This document shows positions 51,437-60,074 of a DNA stretch of 64,000 nucleotides, one piece after another (position 1 is the first letter of the stretch; the number at the start of each line of letters is the position of its first letter). Location of the stretch: NCBI GenBank assembly GCA_902363145.1, contig CABIZB010000004.1:124001-188000 (forward strand), given 5' to 3'. A program made the translations under genes and the position numbers. The notes beneath the pieces are model-generated. The model ran no database searches, was not told the DNA's origin, and was given only the letters and a program-made list of their open reading frames with translations. The DNA comes from Oscillospiraceae bacterium. GTDB taxonomy: Bacteria; Bacillota; Clostridia; Oscillospirales; Ruminococcaceae.

Positions 51437-54025
51437 TTAATATACAACATCATTGGATACTGCTACAGTGACTTCATATTCATAGTCATCGTAGTTTTCA
51501 TAGTCATCATAGTAAGCTTCATTCGTGTCATTTAAATTCATACCGATAAAGTCATTCATAGCATCGTATATAGCGGAAGCTGCGTCCTTGCCATAGTAAT
51601 ACCCAATAGCCGAAACTATTTTGTCCCTGCCGTAATATTCAGTGAATTTACTGAGGAAACGCTGATATGTTCCTGACATATTGCCCGTATCGTCCATTGC
51701 CTTAGCTTGTTCAATGAAGCAATCGGCAGCTGAGCGAATGAATACTCTTTCCGCAAGCTCGTTATACTTCGCAGGAATTGCGGCAACAGTTCCGTCCACG
51801 CTAATAGTATATCTTACATCATCGGATTTATACCTTTTGCGGCTGACTTCAAGAAGCTTTGCAATATCGTCGTAATATTCATTGATGAATGAGTAGCTGC
51901 CTACGTTGTAAACAAACATTCCGTCGTTATTGACGTCCACGTAATCCATGATATATGAGCTGCTTGCAAAATCGGCATTGCCTCTGAACTCCCTGCCTGA
52001 CGCATAGCTTGCCAGACCGAGGTCGGAAACACAGTTCAGCATATGGTTATTGACATATCCCATTGCCACGCTTTCGGTCATATCGGTGATATTTTCGGCA
52101 TCAAGTCCGCAGGAACGGAGATATTCAAGTGCTGCGGTATATGAGCCGCTGATATCAAGAGTAAGATAATCGACTGAAAGCTGATATGAGGGCTTTTCGG
52201 GTGTGAAATACTCCTCTTCCGTTTCGTCTGTGATGTCATTTCTCAGTGCCTTTGCAAGGTTATCGGTAAAATCTTCGGGGAGTGTGATGTAAGGTACGGA
52301 AACCGAACCGTCAGCCGCCTGTCCGTTTTCGTTATACTTCCACTGAGGTGAAAGCACTGCGGTATAATTCTCATATTTATTTTTTTCGGAAAACTCCTGC
52401 GAATGGAGCTTTGCATATTCCATTTGTTTTTCAAGCTCTTTCAGCTTTGTTTCAACAGCATCTGCCCTTGCATTGCGCAGGTCATCGGTGGTATCCATTT
52501 TAATAAACCTTGCCATAGCATCTTCATCAAGGCTTATAAATCTGTAAACCATTTTGCCCGATTTGAGCCTGTACACGACCTCCAGCTGCTGTGTGTAGAT
52601 ATTGTTAAGCTCATTGTTATTACGCTTCTCAATATATTCACTGTGCAGCTCGGTGATAGTCTGTATATTTTCGGGCTGAGTGAGCTTTGTGGGAGCACTG
52701 CCGTAAATATCAAAATAAGCAAGCTCTCCCCGGCTCTGGTCGTTAAAGCCTGTGTAGGGGATATAAACACATTTTACGGAAGATGGGGCGGGAACATAGC
52801 TTCCTATGCCAAAGCCGTCGGTATTGCGTATGAGCATATATGAGCCTGATGCCACGCCCATTGTGAGGACATATATCACAATGCCTTTAATAATATGTCC
52901 GAACCCTCTGTTGCGTACCACATGGAACACAAAGTAAACCACTGCGGTAACTATGAGCATGGGAATTACCTCTGCACCGTCATCTATCATAAATGAATAG
53001 CAGATGCAGAACATTGCCATGGTAAGGATAACGTGGTAGAATACTCCGAAAACAACGGGCTTTCCTGTATCCTCTGCTTTGCGCTTGCGGTAGATAAGAT
53101 ATGTGCCTGCGCCGAGAAGCACGGTTATCAGCAGGAAAAGCAGGCACCACTGAGGGTAGGTATAATATGCCGAATAGACGGCTATGTCATCTTCATAAAA
53201 AATAGCGTTCAGAGACATTACCAGTCCGACTACGCCGCCGAAGGGACCGCAGAGGGAGATTGTCTTATAAGCATATCTGTCAATGCTTACTCCCGGTGCG
53301 TTGTCAATTACGGCGCTTATTAACATATATGCCACAAGGGGAACGAGAACGTTAAGCAGAATGTTGTAGCCTATGCTCTCAAAAATATTTCCGCACAGCG
53401 AAGCCACAAACACGGTCACGGTGTAGAACATTATCATAAGCAGTATGCCGCCTATTATCCCTCTCCAGAGATAGGGCGCTGCTGTGCTGAACAGGTCGCA
53501 GGTCCATGAAGATGTTACCTCAATGGGGTCATCGCTGGAATGGATGTAAAAGGTCTTTCCGTCAAAGCCGAGGTGTCCTATGAGCATAAGTATCCATGTG
53601 ATAATCTGGGCTGCTGCAAAGGGGACTATGTATATGAACAGTCCCGAGAGAAAATCGGACACAAAGCGCTGTGAGGTGCTCATGGGCAGCCCCATTCGCA
53701 TATCAACGTCCGTCTTTTTGTAAAGGTAGCTGAAAACGCTGAGGGCGCAGATAAGTCCCGCAGCCGCTCCCATTCCCGTGGTGAAAACTGCTATAACAGC
53801 ATATATGTCCAGATCAAACGCTTTGCCGTTTTCGAACATCTGTATCATTGCCGATATGATCAGCATGGGCATTGCCATTATGTGAAGAATGAAAATTACC
53901 ACCATCAGCTTGAAGTTTGCGATGATGTTCTGCCTGCCGTTGTGAAGCATTGCCTTGCTGAAAAAAGGCTTCTTTGCTGTGTTCATGCTGATATCGGCAG
54001 TCTTAACCGAGCTGTCCTGCGTCAT
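51437..54025 (-). CDS. ABC transporter permease with large extracellular domain
   Basis: 862 residues. The first about 400 residues hold ten to twelve TM helices of the ABC-2 type (FFSKAMLHNGRQNIIANF, then TMGVASGSYMLIR as the last). The remaining about 450 residues are a soluble domain outside the cell, with many Tyr/Asp and an acidic Tyr-rich tail (DYENYDDYEYEV). This is the DUF6449-like layout of YtrC/YtrD-type permeases in gut Firmicutes. Its start overlaps the ATPase gene by 23 bases. The exported substrate is unknown. Confidence 0.85.
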   Translation of the reverse strand: MTQDSSVKTADISMNTAKKPFFSKAMLHNGRQNIIANFKLMVVIFILHIMAMPMLIISAMIQMFENGKAFDLDIYAVIAVFTTGMGAAAGLICALSVFSYLYKKTDVDMRMGLPMSTSQRFVSDFLSGLFIYIVPFAAAQIITWILMLIGHLGFDGKTFYIHSSDDPIEVTSSWTCDLFSTAAPYLWRGIIGGILLMIMFYTVTVFVASLCGNIFESIGYNILLNVLVPLVAYMLISAVIDNAPGVSIDRYAYKTISLCGPFGGVVGLVMSLNAIFYEDDIAVYSAYYTYPQWCLLFLLITVLLGAGTYLIYRKRKAEDTGKPVVFGVFYHVILTMAMFCICYSFMIDDGAEVIPMLIVTAVVYFVFHVVRNRGFGHIIKGIVIYVLTMGVASGSYMLIRNTDGFGIGSYVPAPSSVKCVYIPYTGFNDQSRGELAYFDIYGSAPTKLTQPENIQTITELHSEYIEKRNNNELNNIYTQQLEVVYRLKSGKMVYRFISLDEDAMARFIKMDTTDDLRNARADAVETKLKELEKQMEYAKLHSQEFSEKNKYENYTAVLSPQWKYNENGQAADGSVSVPYITLPEDFTDNLAKALRNDITDETEEEYFTPEKPSYQLSVDYLTLDISGSYTAALEYLRSCGLDAENITDMTESVAMGYVNNHMLNCVSDLGLASYASGREFRGNADFASSSYIMDYVDVNNDGMFVYNVGSYSFINEYYDDIAKLLEVSRKRYKSDDVRYTISVDGTVAAIPAKYNELAERVFIRSAADCFIEQAKAMDDTGNMSGTYQRFLSKFTEYYGRDKIVSAIGYYYGKDAASAIYDAMNDFIGMNLNDTNEAYYDDYENYDDYEYEVTVAVSNDVVY

Positions 54026-54899
54026 AACCCAAGCCCTCCATTTCGTAAATAAATATTTCCTCCAGCGTCAGGGGAATAAGGTCAAGCACCACGGGAGATT
54101 TCTCCGCAAACTTTTCCCTTATCTCCTTTTCCGAGCCTTTCATTATGATGTAATGCACGCTCTGGGAACGGTCATAGTGGAGAATACCGTACTTTTCAAA
54201 GTCCTCACGGGAATATTCCTCGTTGAACACTGCCTGCACCTTATGGATATTGCCCTTGATGGTATCAAGATCACGGTTGAAAAGTATCTTGCCCTGATGG
54301 AGCAGCGCCACGCTGTCGCAGACCTCGTTTATCTCTTTAAGGTTGTGGGAGGAAATGACGGTGGTAAGCTTGCGGTCAAGCATTGCGTCAACCAGCATAC
54401 GCTTTACGATTATGCGCATGGTGGGGTCAAGGCCGTCAAACGCCTCATCAAGGAGAAGATAATCCGTGCAGCAGGCAAGGCCGATTATAACTATCGCCTG
54501 GCGCTTCATACCCTTTGAAAAGCGGTCAATGCGCTTATCCTCGGGGAGCTTTACGGTTTTCAGCAGCTCCTGATATACCTCCTCGGAGAATTTGGGATAA
54601 AAGCCCTTGTAATAGTTTTTCAGCTCCTTGACGGTATATGTACCGAACTGGACTGTTTCATCGTTGATGAAAAACACACGGCTCTTTATGTCGGTATTGT
54701 CAAACACCTCGTCACCGTCAACGGTAACATTTCCCGACTCTGCCTTGTATATTCCCGTGAGCAGTCGCAGGATAGTGGATTTTCCCGCACCGTTGGAGCC
54801 GAGAAGTCCGAATGACGTTCCTGTGGGAATCATAAGGTCAACGTTGTCGAGAGCGGTAAAATCGCCGAATTTTTTTGTTACGCCTGCAAGCTTAATCAT
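54003..54899 (-). CDS. ABC transporter ATP-binding protein, YtrB-like
   Basis: 298 residues. Walker A is LGSNGAGKST, signature RFSKGMKRQ (a shortened LSGGQ), Walker B YLLLDEAFDGLD, and the His switch SSHNLKEI. It energises the permease. ATG 54899 overlaps the GntR gene by eight bases. Confidence 0.93.
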   Translation of the reverse strand: MIKLAGVTKKFGDFTALDNVDLMIPTGTSFGLLGSNGAGKSTILRLLTGIYKAESGNVTVDGDEVFDNTDIKSRVFFINDETVQFGTYTVKELKNYYKGFYPKFSEEVYQELLKTVKLPEDKRIDRFSKGMKRQAIVIIGLACCTDYLLLDEAFDGLDPTMRIIVKRMLVDAMLDRKLTTVISSHNLKEINEVCDSVALLHQGKILFNRDLDTIKGNIHKVQAVFNEEYSREDFEKYGILHYDRSQSVHYIIMKGSEKEIREKFAEKSPVVLDLIPLTLEEIFIYEMEGLGYDAGQLG

Positions 54900-55269
54900 T
54901 GCTGCCGCCCCTTTCTTTCTTGTATATCTCTTTTACTGCCGAAATCATAACGTCCTCCTCCAGCCCCGACAGCACAGCTTCGGTGGCAGCCTTTCTGAAA
55001 TCCGCCATGGCGTTCTCACGAATGGTATCCGACTTTTTTTCGGATATGAAGCTGCCCCGTCCCGGGAGGGAGTATATAACGCCGTCCCGCTCAAGGTTCT
55101 GGAACGCTTTGGAGACGGTATTGGGGTTAACGCCCAGTGATTTTGCCAGCTCTCTTACTGAGGGCAGCTTATCTCCCGGCATAAGCTGACGCTTTACCAC
55201 CAGCTCTGTGACCCGTCGGTAGAGCTGCTCATAGATCGGAGTTCTGCTTTGAAGGTCTATATCGAACAT
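54892..55269 (-). CDS. GntR/YtrA-family transcriptional regulator
   Basis: 125 residues: winged helix with LYRRVTELVVKRQLMPGDKLPSVRELAKSLGVNPNTVSKAFQNLERDG, then a short C-terminal part, as in YtrA. It is first in a regulator-ATPase-permease-lipoprotein operon like ytr of Bacillus. The promoter at 55461-55489 contains the CTGTATTA-N7-TAATACAG palindrome, a probable operator. Signals may be cell-wall antibiotics, by analogy. Confidence 0.92.
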   Translation of the reverse strand: MFDIDLQSRTPIYEQLYRRVTELVVKRQLMPGDKLPSVRELAKSLGVNPNTVSKAFQNLERDGVIYSLPGRGSFISEKKSDTIRENAMADFRKAATEAVLSGLEEDVMISAVKEIYKKERGGSND

Positions 55270-55402
55270 TCTCGGTGCTCCTTTCCAGTTTCAGGCTTTC
55301 ATGAATGCCGCTGACCGCCAGCATTACGAGCGTTGCTGTCAGAAGAGCAAGTGCAAATATCCCGCCCACTGCTTCGCCTGTGATATAAAATGCGTATGTC
55401 AT
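55229..55402 (-). CDS. Short single-TM ORF at the head of the YtrA operon
   Basis: 57 residues: MTYAFYITGEAVGGIFALAL and a hydrophobic helix ending near VSGIHESLKLE, then a short charged tail. ATG 55402 has AAAGGAG at seven bases. The 3' end overlaps the gntR start by 41 bases in another frame, so gntR translation could be coupled. It could be a leader peptide or a small regulator. Not a known family. Confidence 0.6.
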   Translation of the reverse strand: MTYAFYITGEAVGGIFALALLTATLVMLAVSGIHESLKLERSTENVRYRPSKQNSDL

Positions 55403-55438
55403 TGTAATGCTCCTTTCGCTTTCTTTATCCCGTATCAG

Positions 55439-55461
55439 CTGTATTATTTATCTTAATACAG
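55439..55461. promoter_or_regulatory. Probable GntR (YtrA-type) operator
   Basis: CTGTATTA-TTTATCT-TAATACAG, eight-base perfect arms, directly downstream of the -10 of the operon promoter. Confidence 0.7.
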
Positions 55462-55489
55462 TTATAACACACTTTTCTGCGTTTGTCAA
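55461..55489 (-). promoter_or_regulatory. Promoter of the YtrA-type operon
   Basis: Minus strand TTGACA (55484-55489), 17-base spacer, TATAAC (55461-55466). Confidence 0.8.
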
Positions 55490-55624
55490 GAGGTAAAATA
55501 AAAAAATCATTCAACAGCCTTTTGGCGGTTTGTTCAAAATAAATAATATTTTCGTCAGCCATGGCTTATTTTTGGCGCAATCTGGGATTTTTGTTAAGAG
55601 GACGTAATTTTTCCTATAAAGCGA

Positions 55625-55652
55625 TTGAATTTGCGAAAAAATCAAGTATAAT
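55625..55652 (+). promoter_or_regulatory. Promoter for the 55.7-kb lipoprotein gene
   Basis: TTGAAT (55625-55630), 16-base spacer, TATAAT (55647-55652). Confidence 0.65.
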
Positions 55653-55690
55653 GTATAGTGACATAAAACATCTGTCAAGGAGATGCTAAA

Positions 55691-56593
55691 ATGAAAAAAG
55701 CTTTTATAACCTTTCTTGCGGTCATTTCAGCTATGATAATGTTTACCGCCTGCGGCAGCAACGGCAGCAGCGACAACAGCAATGGCAGCGACAGCAACGA
55801 CAGCTCCGCTGATACCGCATCTGATATATCTGCTCAGGACACAACCGTTTCCGAGACCGAAAAGGCCTCCGCTGCCACCTCAGGCTCCGATACAGCAGAA
55901 AAAAGCCTATCTTCTGCCCTTGACGGCACCCTCTGGGCAGGAACTGACTACAGAGCAAACCGTTATGCTGTGGGATTTAACGGCAATCAGGCTTATTTTG
56001 CCGACAACGATACCTCTGTCACGGAGGGATATTGGGCGGTAAATGACGATACCCTGCGCATATACCGTGATGAAGCCAATACCGAAAAGCTTTTGGAGAT
56101 ACCATTGTCATATGATATCCAGAAAAATATGCTTATCCTCAACGAATTTGCTGTAATGACCCAGACGGATATTGCTCCCGATCAGGTGCAGGAGGCTTTT
56201 GAGCAGACATCGGAGGCGTGTGAGGCGGCAAAGCTGCTCCAGGATTCATATTGGTCAGCTTATAATGACGGCTCGGCAAAAGCTATCCATATTTCAGATG
56301 TCTCACTGGAGCTTATAACCGTAAAATCAGACGGCTCCGCCGATACTGCCGATTATATCTGGAGCATTGATAAGGATAACCTTTGTCTTTACGACGATAA
56401 CTATGCGCTGAAGCTTACCTACAGCTGGCAGGTATCGGATAACGGAAGCAAGATAACTCTCAGCGATGCAGATGAACAGGACGATACTGATACGGCGGAT
56501 ACTTCCCTTGAATACACTGCCCTTACGGAAGAGCAGTCAAAGGATATAGTAAATTGCCTGCTGGGAATAATTGCGGATAATAAGAATAAATAA
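55691..56593 (+). CDS. Lipoprotein with two repeat-like beta domains
   Basis: 300 residues. Lipobox FTAC (MKKAFITFLAVISAMIMFTAC), then a Ser/Asp/Asn-rich linker, then two similar folded parts. The first has LSSALDGTLWAGTDYRANRYAVGFNG and YWAVNDDTLRIYRDEAN; the second has LLQDSYWSAYNDGSAKAIHIS and YIWSIDKDNLCLYDDN. This suggests an internal duplication of a small beta domain (lipocalin-like pattern). The function is unknown. ATG 55691 has AAGGAG upstream. Confidence 0.8.
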   Translation: MKKAFITFLAVISAMIMFTACGSNGSSDNSNGSDSNDSSADTASDISAQDTTVSETEKASAATSGSDTAEKSLSSALDGTLWAGTDYRANRYAVGFNGNQAYFADNDTSVTEGYWAVNDDTLRIYRDEANTEKLLEIPLSYDIQKNMLILNEFAVMTQTDIAPDQVQEAFEQTSEACEAAKLLQDSYWSAYNDGSAKAIHISDVSLELITVKSDGSADTADYIWSIDKDNLCLYDDNYALKLTYSWQVSDNGSKITLSDADEQDDTDTADTSLEYTALTEEQSKDIVNCLLGIIADNKNK

Positions 56594-56605
56594 TAAAAAG
56601 GTCAG

Positions 56606-56675
56606 ACCAAAGGGCTCTGCCCTCAGTGGACTTCCTAAACCCTTTACTTTGCTCTCATTTGTGCTGATTTTTTAT
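56606..56675 (+). repeat. Solo end block of the large repeat
   Basis: GGCTCTGCCCTCAGTGGAC then CCTAAACCCTTTAC and TCATTTGTGCTGA match the ends of copies A and C. The other modules are absent. Confidence 0.75.
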
Positions 56676-56694
56676 AAATTCCTTTATCGGTAAA

Positions 56695-56735
56695 TAAAAA
56701 AGTAGCTGCTGCATTTTATTGCAACAGCCACTTTA
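56695..56735 (-). terminator. Terminator of the zinc-efflux operon
   Basis: Minus strand AGTGGCTGTTGCA, loop, TGCAGCAGCTACTTTTTT. Confidence 0.85.
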
Positions 56736-56747
56736 AATTTCTCAAAA

Positions 56748-58622
56748 TCACTTTGCTTCCTTGGCAACTCTCATAGCCCTCATTGCGTTGAGAATCGCTA
56801 TTATAGATACGCCAACGTCTGCAAAAACAGCTCCCCACATATCTGCCATTCCCAGTGCGCCGAGAATAAGTATCAGTGCCTTTACGCCAAGCGCAAATAC
56901 TATGTTCTGGTGAACTATGGATATGGTCTTGCGGGCTATCTTCATGGCTGTGGCTATCTTATGTGGGTTATCGTCCATGAGAACGATGTCCGCAGCCTCA
57001 ATGGCAGCGTCCGAACCCATAGCGCCCATTGCGATGCCGATATCCGCTCTGGTGAGAACAGGAGCGTCGTTTATTCCGTCGCCCACGAATACGAGAGTTT
57101 CCTTTTCCTGCTTCTCGCTGAGGAGCTTTTCAACGCAGTCAACCTTGTCTGCGGGGAGAAGCTCTGCGTGATATTCGTCGATACCCAGAGTTTTTGCACA
57201 ATCAGCGCCGACTCTGCGGTCATCGCCTGTGAGCATGACAGTCTTTCTGATGCCAAGCTGTTTAAGGTCTCTGATAGCCTCCGCTGCGCCGTCCTTGAGG
57301 GAGTCGGAGATAATGATGTGTCCCTTGTAAACGCCGTCAACGGCAACGTGTACGGCTGTACCTGTCTTGTGGCAATCGTGAGCGCCCTCGGCATTTACGG
57401 CATTCATGAGCTTCAGGTTTCCGACTGCAACATTTTTGCCGTCGATAACAGCCTTAACGCCCTGACCTGCCACCTCGGTAACGCCGCTTATGCGTGATGT
57501 ATCACATTCCTTGCCCCAGGCACGCTTGAGTGAAAGGGAAATGGGGTGGTCGGAATAGCACTCAGCCAGACAGGCGATCTCCAGCAGAGCTGTTTCGTCG
57601 ATGCTGTCGGGGTGAACTGCTGTTACCTCAAAGGAGCCTTTTGTAAGGGTTCCTGTCTTGTCAAAAACTGCGATACCTGCGCTTGCAAGTGCTTCAAGAT
57701 AGTTGCCGCCCTTGATGAGCACGCCTACCTTGGAAGCTCCGCCGATACCGCTGAAAAAGCTGAGTGGTATGGAAATTACCAGCGCACAGGGGCATGAGAT
57801 CACAAGGAATGTCATTGCACGGTATATCCATGTTCTGGGGTCGCCTGTGATTATCGAGGGAATGACCGCCAGAAGCAGTGCGCCGATCACAACGGCAGGG
57901 GTATAATATCTGGAGAACTTTGTAATGAAGTTCTCGCTCTTGGACTTCTTTTCCTGGGAGTTTTCCACCAGCTCCAGTATCTTTGAAACTGTGGATTCGC
58001 CGAACGCCTTCGTTACCTTTACACGGATAATGCCCGAAAGGTTCACGGAGCCGCTTATTATCTCGTTGCCCTCGTTTACGTTTCTGGGGATAGATTCGCC
58101 TGTGAGCGCCGAGGTATCGACAGTGGAGGCGCCTGATACAACAACGCCGTCCAGAGGAACTTTCTCGCCGGGCTTTATTACGATAACACTGCCGCATTCC
58201 ACTTCCTCGGGGTCAACCTTTTCAAGCTCGCCGATCTCGTTTTCAATATTGGCATAATCGGGGCGGATATCCATAAGCTCGGTGATTGATTTTCTTGATT
58301 TATTGACCGCATAGGACTGGAACAGCTCGCCTACCTGATAGAAAAGCATTACCGCAGTTCCCTCGGAGTATTCGCGTGTGGCAAATGCACCGATAGTGGC
58401 TATGGTCATAAGAAAACATTCGTCGAACACCTGCAAATGGATTATGCCCAGTATTGCCTTGCGCAGAATGTCATATCCGATGATGAGATAGGGCACAAGA
58501 TATGCCACAAGCTCCCATATGCCGATATCCACACCCGAAACATGGAAGAATATCATTTCGCCTGCAAGGATAATAAAGCTGATTATTATCCTTACAAGCA
58601 TTTTCTTCTGTTTTTTGGTCAT
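56748..58622 (-). CDS. Heavy-metal P1B-type ATPase (CadA/ZntA-like)
   Basis: 624 residues with eight TM helices. The metal site is SCPCALVIS in the sixth helix; the phosphorylation motif DKTGTLT, TGES and GDGINDAPVL follow. No N-terminal metal-binding domain exists on this chain; the separate HMA protein next to it replaces it. The CPC motif with a Zn/Cd-type context and the ArsR upstream fit zinc, cadmium or lead export. It is last in a four-gene operon. Confidence 0.95.
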   Translation of the reverse strand: MTKKQKKMLVRIIISFIILAGEMIFFHVSGVDIGIWELVAYLVPYLIIGYDILRKAILGIIHLQVFDECFLMTIATIGAFATREYSEGTAVMLFYQVGELFQSYAVNKSRKSITELMDIRPDYANIENEIGELEKVDPEEVECGSVIVIKPGEKVPLDGVVVSGASTVDTSALTGESIPRNVNEGNEIISGSVNLSGIIRVKVTKAFGESTVSKILELVENSQEKKSKSENFITKFSRYYTPAVVIGALLLAVIPSIITGDPRTWIYRAMTFLVISCPCALVISIPLSFFSGIGGASKVGVLIKGGNYLEALASAGIAVFDKTGTLTKGSFEVTAVHPDSIDETALLEIACLAECYSDHPISLSLKRAWGKECDTSRISGVTEVAGQGVKAVIDGKNVAVGNLKLMNAVNAEGAHDCHKTGTAVHVAVDGVYKGHIIISDSLKDGAAEAIRDLKQLGIRKTVMLTGDDRRVGADCAKTLGIDEYHAELLPADKVDCVEKLLSEKQEKETLVFVGDGINDAPVLTRADIGIAMGAMGSDAAIEAADIVLMDDNPHKIATAMKIARKTISIVHQNIVFALGVKALILILGALGMADMWGAVFADVGVSIIAILNAMRAMRVAKEAK

Positions 58623-58634
58623 AGCTTCACGCCC

Positions 58635-58853
58635 TTACATTACGATAGTGCAGTCAGGCTCGATCTTCTTGCAGCGTGCGGCAGCTTCCTTCATGATATC
58701 GTTGAAGCGTGCGTCATCTGCAGTAATGGTGAGCTTCTGAGAAATAAAGCTTACGGTTGCGGACTCAACGCCGTCAATTTCGTTGATAGCGTTTTCCATT
58801 TTCTTAGCGCAGTTTGCGCAGTCAAGATCCTCAAGCTTAAATACCTTTTTCAT
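58635..58853 (-). CDS. HMA-domain metal-binding protein
   Basis: 72 residues, an HMA ferredoxin-like fold with DCANCAKKMENAI, the CxxC metal site. It is 12 bases in front of the ATPase gene and probably passes metal to it. The usual N-terminal HMA domain of CadA-type ATPases is here a separate chain. Confidence 0.93.
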   Translation of the reverse strand: MKKVFKLEDLDCANCAKKMENAINEIDGVESATVSFISQKLTITADDARFNDIMKEAAARCKKIEPDCTIVM

Positions 58854-58928
58854 AATAATATCTCCTTTAAAATAATTTTTATTTTTACCGCAGATGATTT
58901 GCGGATTTTGGCTGTAGTTTTATGAGCG

Positions 58929-59285
58929 TCACTGCTCTTCGATATGCTCCATACCTGTTTCGATGATGCTTCTTACATGGTCATCGGAAAGTGAGTAGAA
59001 CACTATCTTTCCTTCCTTTCGGAAGGTCACCAGCTTGTTGTTTTTTAGCACTCTCAGCTGATGTGACACCGCCGTCTGGCTAAGACCCAGAAGCTGCGCC
59101 ATGTCGTTTACGCAAAGCTCCGATTCAAACAAAGCATACAGTATTCTTATGCGTGTTGTGTCGCCGAATACCTTGTAAAGCTCTGCCAGATCGTAAAGAG
59201 TTTCCTCGGGGGGCATCTGCGCCATTACCTTGTTTACCACGTCCTCATGGACGCAGAGAAATTCTTCTCTGTTCTGTTCTGCCAT
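58929..59285 (-). CDS. ArsR/SmtB-family metal sensor, alpha-5 zinc-site type
   Basis: 118 residues. DNA-binding helix LLGLSQTAVSHQLRVLKNN. The C-terminal helix has the complete SmtB/CzrA zinc pattern: Asp, x, His, ten residues, His, two residues, Glu in DDHVRSIIETGMEHIEE. The alpha-3 site has only one Cys (ELCVND rather than ELCVCD), so it should be a zinc sensor without the Cd/Pb site. It would release the operator at 59930-59971 when zinc binds. Confidence 0.93.
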   Translation of the reverse strand: MAEQNREEFLCVHEDVVNKVMAQMPPEETLYDLAELYKVFGDTTRIRILYALFESELCVNDMAQLLGLSQTAVSHQLRVLKNNKLVTFRKEGKIVFYSLSDDHVRSIIETGMEHIEEQ

Positions 59286-59297
59286 TGCAGACCCTCC

Positions 59298-59915
59298 TTA
59301 TTTTTTTATCACGGCAAAGCCCAGCGGAACATTTCCGTGGATATACCTTGTGGAATACTCTGCACAGCCGTTTGCCTCGGCGTTGTCGGCGATGAATTTC
59401 AGGTATTCGTCAACAGTGAACGCCTTGCTGCAATCAAATCCCATAAGCTCATAAAGCTTTATAAGGAGCCTGAACGCTCCCGCCTCCGCCTGAAGATATG
59501 TGGGGATAATTATTTTTCCTCCCGGCTTTGTAACACGTATCAGCTCGCTGAAAGCTTTCTGCGGGTCATCAAGAAGATGTATCACATTGCCTGCGATAAC
59601 GGCGTCATATCTGTTGTCGGGATCTTTCAGGGCGGTCATATCACGCTTTGCAAAGCTGATATTGTATATTCCCAGCCGACGGGCTTTTTTCATAGATTCG
59701 ATGAGCATTTCCTTTGACATATCGGTGCAGGTGACGTGCTTTGCATTTTTTGCGGCGGCCATTGAAAGCGCTCCCGTGCCTGCGGCGCAGTCCAGGACAA
59801 GCGCCCCTTGGGGTATTTCATTTTCTACAGCCTTTGCCATCTGGTCGTTTACCGACTTATTTGTAAATTCAGCCAGATCATAAAGACAGGCTATTTTATC
59901 CCAGAATGTTTTCAC
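59298..59915 (-). CDS. SAM-dependent methyltransferase at head of zinc-efflux operon
   Basis: 205 residues, class I fold (UbiE-like). SAM site VLDCAAGTGALSM, then DMSKEML, and VIHLLDDPQKAFSELIRVTKPGG. GTG 59915 has AGGAG at eight bases; ATG 59942 lies within the operator and lacks a site. It is the first gene of the operon, so it is under the ArsR operator. A methyltransferase in a zinc-efflux operon has no clear role; a link to lipid or metal methylation would be guesswork. Confidence 0.88.
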   Translation of the reverse strand: MKTFWDKIACLYDLAEFTNKSVNDQMAKAVENEIPQGALVLDCAAGTGALSMAAAKNAKHVTCTDMSKEMLIESMKKARRLGIYNISFAKRDMTALKDPDNRYDAVIAGNVIHLLDDPQKAFSELIRVTKPGGKIIIPTYLQAEAGAFRLLIKLYELMGFDCSKAFTVDEYLKFIADNAEANGCAEYSTRYIHGNVPLGFAVIKK

Positions 59916-59929
59916 TGCTTTCACTCCTT

Positions 59930-59971
59930 TATATGTTATCATATGTTCATCTGTTCATATGATAACATATA
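59930..59971. promoter_or_regulatory. ArsR operator, 42-bp palindrome
   Basis: TATATGTTATCATATG (59930-59945) and its exact reverse complement CATATGATAACATATA (59956-59971) flank TTCATCTGTT. The centre holds ATGTTCATCTGTTCATAT, similar to the ATATGAACA-type half-sites of SmtB/CzrA operators. It overlaps the -10 of the promoter. Confidence 0.85.
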
Positions 59972-59987
59972 AAGACATTCTTGTCAA
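59959..59987 (-). promoter_or_regulatory. Promoter of the zinc-efflux operon
   Basis: Minus strand TTGACA (59982-59987), 17-base spacer, TATCAT (59959-59964), within the palindrome. Confidence 0.8.
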
Positions 59988-60074
59988 TAGTTTTGCATAT
60001 AGTTACAAATATTATATGGCTCATATATATTTTTATATGCCTTGGAGGTTGGATTTTTGCGGACGATATAGGAA

